Source of the DNA: Lactiplantibacillus pingfangensis
GTDB taxonomy: Bacteria > Bacillota > Bacilli > Lactobacillales > Lactobacillaceae
Direction: 5' to 3'
DNA: 64,000 nt
Assembly (NCBI RefSeq): GCF_005404945.1
Contig: NZ_BJDG01000003.1
Coordinates: 124,001 to 188,000 of the forward strand
The position numbers and the translations under genes were made by a program. Below the pieces are notes generated by a model. That model was not told the origin of the DNA. It saw only the letters and a list, made by a program, of their open reading frames with translations, and made no database searches. Positions 59,826-64,000 of the stretch are shown here, piece by piece. Numbering within the stretch: position 1 is the stretch's first letter; each line of letters starts with the position of its first letter.

Positions 59826-60725
59826 ATGAAACGTCAAGGATTAGTGATCACGGCGGTGATTGGGCTGATCGTAGCTGTTGGCCTTGGGACTTGGACGGTT
59901 AAGCAGGTCGCGGCGACTAAAGCGACCCACGAAACCGTCGACAGTGCGTCGATTGTCGTCAAAAAAACGGCACCACAACATCGCGCGGGCAATTATACGA
60001 AGGCACAGGCGCTGGCAAAGATTGATACGTTGATGAAAAATGCGCATATTATGGGAACCCTGCTGATTACTAATAATGGTCCAGCCGGGGTGATGACGCG
60101 GTCATACGGCTATGCGGATGTTGCGAGTGCCAAGAAAAACAGTGCTGATGAAGTCTATCCGTTAGCCTCCCTCCAAAAGGCCATCACGGGGACGGTGATT
60201 CAAGGCTTGATCAATCAAGGAAAATTGACCATGACGACACGCTTGAGTCGATATTTTCCGCAGATCCCGTATGCTAAAAATATTACCATTCGTGAGTTAT
60301 TAGATCATCGTTCTGGCTTAAGGATGGGGGAACCAGTTCCGGCCAGCATTCTGCCTAACGAAGCCGCCGAAGTGGCGTATACCGTCTCCCATTTAACGTC
60401 AACGAATAACCACGCTTTCGCGTATTCAAATGCGAATTTTACGATGCTGGCCGGGGTAATCAGAAAAGTTACCGGTAAATCTTATCAGACGAATGTGCGT
60501 AATATTATTTTAAAACCACTAGCAATGCACCACACTTATGATTATAATCAAATACCTATCAATGTGATTGATCCGAACTCCTATCAATTGACGAAAGGCT
60601 ATTCGCAAAGCGCAGTGATCTCAAAACCGTTGCAGTCAAGTGAATTAGGCGCTGGTAGTTTATATAGTAGTGTTGCCCGAATTGTCAAATCAAGTGCAAC
60701 AACCAACCATGAAGATAAACATTAA
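59826..60725 (+). pseudogene. Serine hydrolase (beta-lactamase class C-like), 5' part, interrupted by an IS
   Basis: The native sequence runs to 60675 (about 283 residues). Signal anchor at about 7-25, SxxK as Ser115-Leu-Gln-Lys118 in PLASLQKAITG, and YSN at Tyr200-Asn202. After SSELGAGSLYSSV the frame enters the IS and ends with 16 foreign residues. The rest of the gene lies at 61845-62147. Without the insertion the product would be about 380 aa. The intact gene at 62165 is a paralog. GGGGGGATC precedes ATG 59826. Confidence 0.85.
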
Positions 60726-61844
60726 GATGTCAGTGATTTCTGAAACAGACTGGCGGCAGTCTTATAGTCAAGAATTCGGCGATGCTTTTGATTCAGTGCA
60801 GTTTGAATTTGAGTAATTGTGGCTACTGTGAAATTGTACAGTGATTGGCCCTTAGGAATGTACTCACGGATTAATCCATTTTGATTTTCATTACTACCGC
60901 GCTCCCAAGGTGCAGATGGATGAGTAAAGTAAATCTTAGGACCCTTGATTTGGTTTAACAGCTTGAACTCAGAACCATTATCAAATGTGATTGATTTGAA
61001 GCTCTTCGCGCTTTTATCAATTAACTGCTGTAGATAAGCTAAACATGTTGTGGCGTGATAGTTGGGAATCTTCACAATAATCTCATAACGCGTTTTACGT
61101 TCGGTTAGCGTCATTAATGCTGGTTCGCTCGCTTTTCGCTTTCCTTTGACCAGATCACCCTCCCAGTGACCAAAACTTTGGCGTTGATTGACCGAAGCGG
61201 GTCGCTGCTCAATTGATGTTCCAGCTAATCGTTTATTAATACGTGCGTGGCCATGGTGGTTGCCCTTAACATGGCGTTTGAGCTTAGCCGGTAGGTCAAT
61301 GTTTTGAATATCCAGACGTCCTTGATCAATATACCGATAGACCGTAGGTGTCGAAGGGCAAGGTTTATCTGGATACATCTGTTTAAAGGCATTGATAAAG
61401 CTATCAATACTTTCACTACGTGGACGTTGCTTAAGGGTCTTAATTAACATCGCAAAAAATAGCCAACACCGTTTTAAAAGGCCCTTAGAATGGCACTTTT
61501 GACGTTTTTGATCGTGAAATAGCTGACTGGTGTCCGCATAGTAAAGATAAACGAATTGGTAATCGTAACGACGTTGTTGGACAAGGCCACGCTTGATTTC
61601 ACGAGAGATAGTGCTACGACTACGGTGTAGTCGATGAGCAATTTCTGCCTGTGATTTTTCTGCTCTTAGGTAGGCTTCAATCTCACCTCGTTCTTCTGGG
61701 GTTAGTTGTTGGTAATGTTTAACAGTGCTAGACTTGGGTTGGGTCATGGAGATGTCCTTTCTTTTGAGTTGTGTCACTTAAAGTTTAGGTCTCCATGGCC
61801 TATTTGTATAATTTTATCTGTTGCACTTAGATTTTAAATCCGGC
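60676..61844 (-). mobile_element. IS30-family insertion sequence
   Basis: 1169 bp with imperfect terminal inverted repeats of about 26 bp (both reading AAGTGCAACA internally). It is flanked by identical 13-bp TATAGTAGTGTTG at 60663-60675 and 61845-61857. Removing the IS and one copy restores the serine-hydrolase frame exactly. Confidence 0.88.
60722..61747 (-). CDS. IS30-family transposase
   Basis: 341 aa from ATG 61747 (AAAGGA 8 bases upstream); GTG 61777 is an alternative. The N-terminal helix-turn-helix is LTPEERGEIEAYLRAEKSQ followed by IAHRLHRSRSTISREIKRG, the IS30 signature. The DDE catalytic domain shows GHWEGDLVKGK, ITFDNGSEFK and APWERGSNENQNGLIREY. It appears intact and may be active. 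Confidence 0.94.
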   Translation of the reverse strand: MTQPKSSTVKHYQQLTPEERGEIEAYLRAEKSQAEIAHRLHRSRSTISREIKRGLVQQRRYDYQFVYLYYADTSQLFHDQKRQKCHSKGLLKRCWLFFAMLIKTLKQRPRSESIDSFINAFKQMYPDKPCPSTPTVYRYIDQGRLDIQNIDLPAKLKRHVKGNHHGHARINKRLAGTSIEQRPASVNQRQSFGHWEGDLVKGKRKASEPALMTLTERKTRYEIIVKIPNYHATTCLAYLQQLIDKSAKSFKSITFDNGSEFKLLNQIKGPKIYFTHPSAPWERGSNENQNGLIREYIPKGQSLYNFTVATITQIQTALNQKHRRILDYKTAASLFQKSLTS

Positions 61845-62147
61845 TATAGTAGTGTTGGCGATTATTATAAATTTATTCATGCGTTGTTTACTGGCAAGCT
61901 GGTCGGCAAGGCTGGGTTTGATGAATTAGCTGCAGATCAAAAAATAAGTTACGCCGGTGGCATTTATTATCTTGGACACGGCAATGTGCGGATCGGTGGG
62001 AGTGACAATTCGTTTCAAACGTACTACATGGGTACGGTGGACGCTAAAATTGGGGTCGTCTTATTCGATAATCAAGGCGTCTTTGATGGGGATAACAGCG
62101 TTGGCTTTGCCATTCAAGCTATTTTGGCAAAATCAGATCCATTTTAA
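61845..62147 (+). pseudogene. Serine hydrolase 3' part, separated by the IS
   Basis: It continues the frame broken at 60675: YSSVGDYYKFIHALFTG, then GGIYYLGHGNVRIGGSDNSF and VVLFDNQG, homologous to the C-terminus of the intact paralog (TVTDYFRFVAAF, AGLYYGTDG, VVLFMNQG). An open frame from a TTG at 61821 in the IS end exists but has no ribosome site. Confidence 0.85.
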
Positions 62148-62164
62148 ATTTTGGGGGTGACAGG

Positions 62165-63718
62165 ATGGGACTTAAACGTATTGGCATTGGAGGACTGAGC
62201 CTGTTACTAGGCTTATTGCTCTGGCCAATTAGCTGTCACGAGTCCTTGGCGAAAGTGGTTTACGTGACGATTCCAACGGCGACTGTCAGGACCGTCGCGA
62301 AAGTTCCAATGGCAAATCAATCAGCTGATCCTAAGCAGACGGTTGACTTGCCGGCCGGACAGCTCTATTTAGGCACTTTACACGCGAATTATTTGAAAAC
62401 GCGTTACTTGCGGTTGACCACCTTAGCTGGTCAACGCTTGGGCTGGGTGGCACGTCAATCCGTGCACGTCTTGACGACTATCCCCGCAAAAAGTCAGTTA
62501 CAACAGTGGTCATCACAAAATTTGAATGGTCGTTTGCGTTTAGGCCAAGCGGCGACGCACGTCGTGGTCACGGCTGGTGGGCCGATTGGAACGGTCAAAG
62601 CCAAAAATTCTTGGACCAAATCAGCGGAACAATTGACTCGTCCAGAATTTCAAGTGATTCGCCGCGTTCAAACACCGATGGGCCGGTATTATTTGTTGCA
62701 ACGTAATCAGCACAATTACGGTTGGGTGTCGGCAGCGTCATTTCATTATGAAACGACATCATTTCAACAAATTAGTGCGACGACTTGGCGCAGAATTGAT
62801 CAATTAATTAAGGCCCAAGGAATTCAGGGGACATTGCTGGTCGCTCAGGCGGGCAAAGCACAGCCCAACATTCGAAGTTATGGCTTAGCAGATCGGCAGA
62901 CTAGACGACCGAATGCCGCCGCGACCGTTTATCCAATTGCGTCATTACAAAAGGCGATGACCGGTGTGATGATTGGTCAATTGATTGCGCAGCACCGCTT
63001 GAGTTTGCAGACGACCCTTAAATCCTTTTATCCGCAGTTAAAAGGGGCGTCACAAATTACCATTCAGCAATTATTGAATCATACCTCAGGGATTTGGATG
63101 CCCGAGGTTGCGCCGCCAAAAAGTTTGTCCGAAGCGGCGGCAATTCGGTGGAACCTGCAGCATTTGACGAGTACTGGAGAACATCGCTGGCACTATTGCA
63201 GTGCAAACTATACGTTACTAGCGGGGATCATTCGCCAAGCGACGGGCAAATCCTATGCGACCAATTTAACACAGCGAATTTTGCGGCCAGCTGGCATGAC
63301 GCAGACCATGACTTGGAATCAATTTGGTCCGGAAAAGGTGGCCACGCCATATTTGCCAGATGGCACTCCGGCGACAATTTCCACGCCGTTGCTTTCAAGT
63401 GAACTAGGAGCCGGCGATATTGGAACAACTGTGACTGACTACTTTCGGTTCGTAGCGGCCTTTAATCAAGGCGTATTTCTGTCAACGGCAATGCAGCGTC
63501 AGCTAACAGCCGTTCGAACGAATACATACGCGGCCGGGTTATATTATGGGACGGATGGCGCGCAACATGCCACTGGTTTTGATAATAATATTAGCAATTT
63601 TTATAGTCGCTCTGCAGCGGGGGATGCGACGGTGGTCTTGTTTATGAATCAAGGCAACCACTATCGCGCGAAGCTGTTAGTCCATGAAATTATGACCCTC
63701 ATCGAATCAAGTCGGTAA
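62165..63718 (+). CDS. Secreted serine hydrolase with SH3/GW-like N-terminal domains
   Basis: 517 aa. A signal peptide or lipobox-like start (about 1-29, LLWPISCHESLA), then two GW/SH3-like modules (about 30-105 and 120-197; YLRLTTLAGQRLGWVARQSV and YYLLQRNQHNYGWVSAASF). The S12 beta-lactamase-like domain (about 205-517) has SxxK as Ser260-Lys263. The usual YxN is Tyr344-Cys-Ser346. Loss of that Asn may reduce or change activity. Family members act on D-Ala peptides or teichoic-acid D-Ala. GGGGGTGACAGG precedes the ATG. Confidence 0.82.
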   Translation: MGLKRIGIGGLSLLLGLLLWPISCHESLAKVVYVTIPTATVRTVAKVPMANQSADPKQTVDLPAGQLYLGTLHANYLKTRYLRLTTLAGQRLGWVARQSVHVLTTIPAKSQLQQWSSQNLNGRLRLGQAATHVVVTAGGPIGTVKAKNSWTKSAEQLTRPEFQVIRRVQTPMGRYYLLQRNQHNYGWVSAASFHYETTSFQQISATTWRRIDQLIKAQGIQGTLLVAQAGKAQPNIRSYGLADRQTRRPNAAATVYPIASLQKAMTGVMIGQLIAQHRLSLQTTLKSFYPQLKGASQITIQQLLNHTSGIWMPEVAPPKSLSEAAAIRWNLQHLTSTGEHRWHYCSANYTLLAGIIRQATGKSYATNLTQRILRPAGMTQTMTWNQFGPEKVATPYLPDGTPATISTPLLSSELGAGDIGTTVTDYFRFVAAFNQGVFLSTAMQRQLTAVRTNTYAAGLYYGTDGAQHATGFDNNISNFYSRSAAGDATVVLFMNQGNHYRAKLLVHEIMTLIESSR

Positions 63719-63739
63719 GCACTGGCTTGATTTTTTTAT
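63702..63739 (+). terminator. Terminator after serine hydrolase
   Basis: ATCAAGTC and GGCTTGAT flank a short loop overlapping the stop codon, followed by seven T residues. Confidence 0.7.
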
Positions 63740-63834
63740 TTGGTTTGTCAGATTAACGAGTTATTAATAATGAGTGACTTTTAATTTAATAGCGACTAAA
63801 CTTGCCGCAATCAAAAGATGAGGGGGAGATTTTG

Positions 63835-64000
63835 ATGCGACGGATACAATTGATTGGGCTTATTGGGGGATTGAGTTTACTTGTCACTGGGCCAATAACT
63901 GCGACTGCGGCGAGCAAAGTCAGCTATGTCAGGATTAAAACGATGTCGGGGCGGTTGGCGGTATATTCGCGGTTGCCACGCGAAGCGCAGCGGCGTCCTA
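63835..64000 (+). CDS. N-terminus of a third exported SH3/serine-hydrolase-type protein, cut by window end
   Basis: ATG 63835 follows GAGGGGGAGATTT. The frame is open to the edge (55 residues). A signal peptide (MRRIQLIGLIGGLSLLVTGP, cleavage probably after ATAA) is followed by SKVSYVRIKTMSGRLAVYSR. This is like the start of the SH3/GW-like module in the gene before (KVVYVTIPTATVRTVAKVP). Probably a tandem paralog. Confidence 0.7.
   Translation, partial: MRRIQLIGLIGGLSLLVTGPITATAASKVSYVRIKTMSGRLAVYSRLPREAQRRP

Noticed and set aside
61821-62147. Independent gene starting at TTG 61821 at the IS end
   Set aside because: No ribosome site; the protein is just the tail of the interrupted hydrolase preceded by IS-derived codons.

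Overview
The window looks like a chromosome segment of a low-to-mid GC lactic acid bacterium, most likely the Lactiplantibacillus plantarum group. This rests on recognised gene content: gluconokinase with an RpiR-type regulator, NADP glutamate dehydrogenase, DUF1149 and DUF4828 proteins, DUF915 cell-surface hydrolases and class C beta-lactamase-like serine hydrolases. No database was searched. Host genes occupy about 1-12114 and 52640-64000. A complete-looking 40.5 kb siphovirus-type prophage sits between them.

Left host arm: the end of a TPR-like protein; a zinc-free quinone oxidoreductase divergent from a PadR regulator and its DUF4097 partner; an EIIC-like membrane protein with a DUF915 alpha/beta hydrolase; gluconokinase divergent from an RpiR regulator; a GH25-fold membrane protein that has lost its catalytic acids; a DUF4828 protein; a Gfo/Idh/MocA oxidoreductase; a DEAD-box helicase; and tRNA-Arg(CCT).

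Prophage (attL 12115-12129, attR 52625-52639, 15-bp identical core at the tRNA 3' end). Leftward lysogeny genes are integrase, two tRNA-like genes flanking a 60-aa ORF, a membrane-anchored repeat protein, an ImmA-like metalloprotease and a short CI-like repressor. Divergent early genes follow from three palindromic operators: Cro-like, Rha/KilAC antirepressor, Gam-like, AAA ATPase, DUF669, HNH, replisome organizer and DnaC-like loader, then many small ORFs up to a late regulator. Next come a 60-nt tRNA-like element lacking a normal anticodon arm and an AT-rich two-gene accessory locus. The late genes are terminases, portal, a minor capsid protein with a C-terminal HEIGH metalloprotease-like extension, scaffold, capsid, connectors, tail tube, chaperones, a tape measure carrying M23 and lytic transglycosylase domains, Dit, Tal, baseplate/fibre proteins, three paralogous tail-tip proteins in repeated cassettes, two holins and a GH25 endolysin.

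Right host arm: the displaced native tRNA terminator; DUF1697; a universal stress protein; a second EIIC-like plus DUF915 operon paralogous to the left one; a structured intergenic repeat; a small cationic secreted protein; DUF1149; a possible noncoding transcript; glutamate dehydrogenase; then three tandem serine-hydrolase-type genes. The first is broken by an IS30-family element with a 13-bp flanking duplication, and the third runs off the window.

The most unusual items are the three aberrant tRNA-like elements, the capsid-linked metalloprotease with its overlapping small partner gene, the G-tract hairpin cassettes in the tail-tip region, and the duplicated EIIC-like/DUF915 operons whose EIICs lack the usual NEP-motif glutamate.
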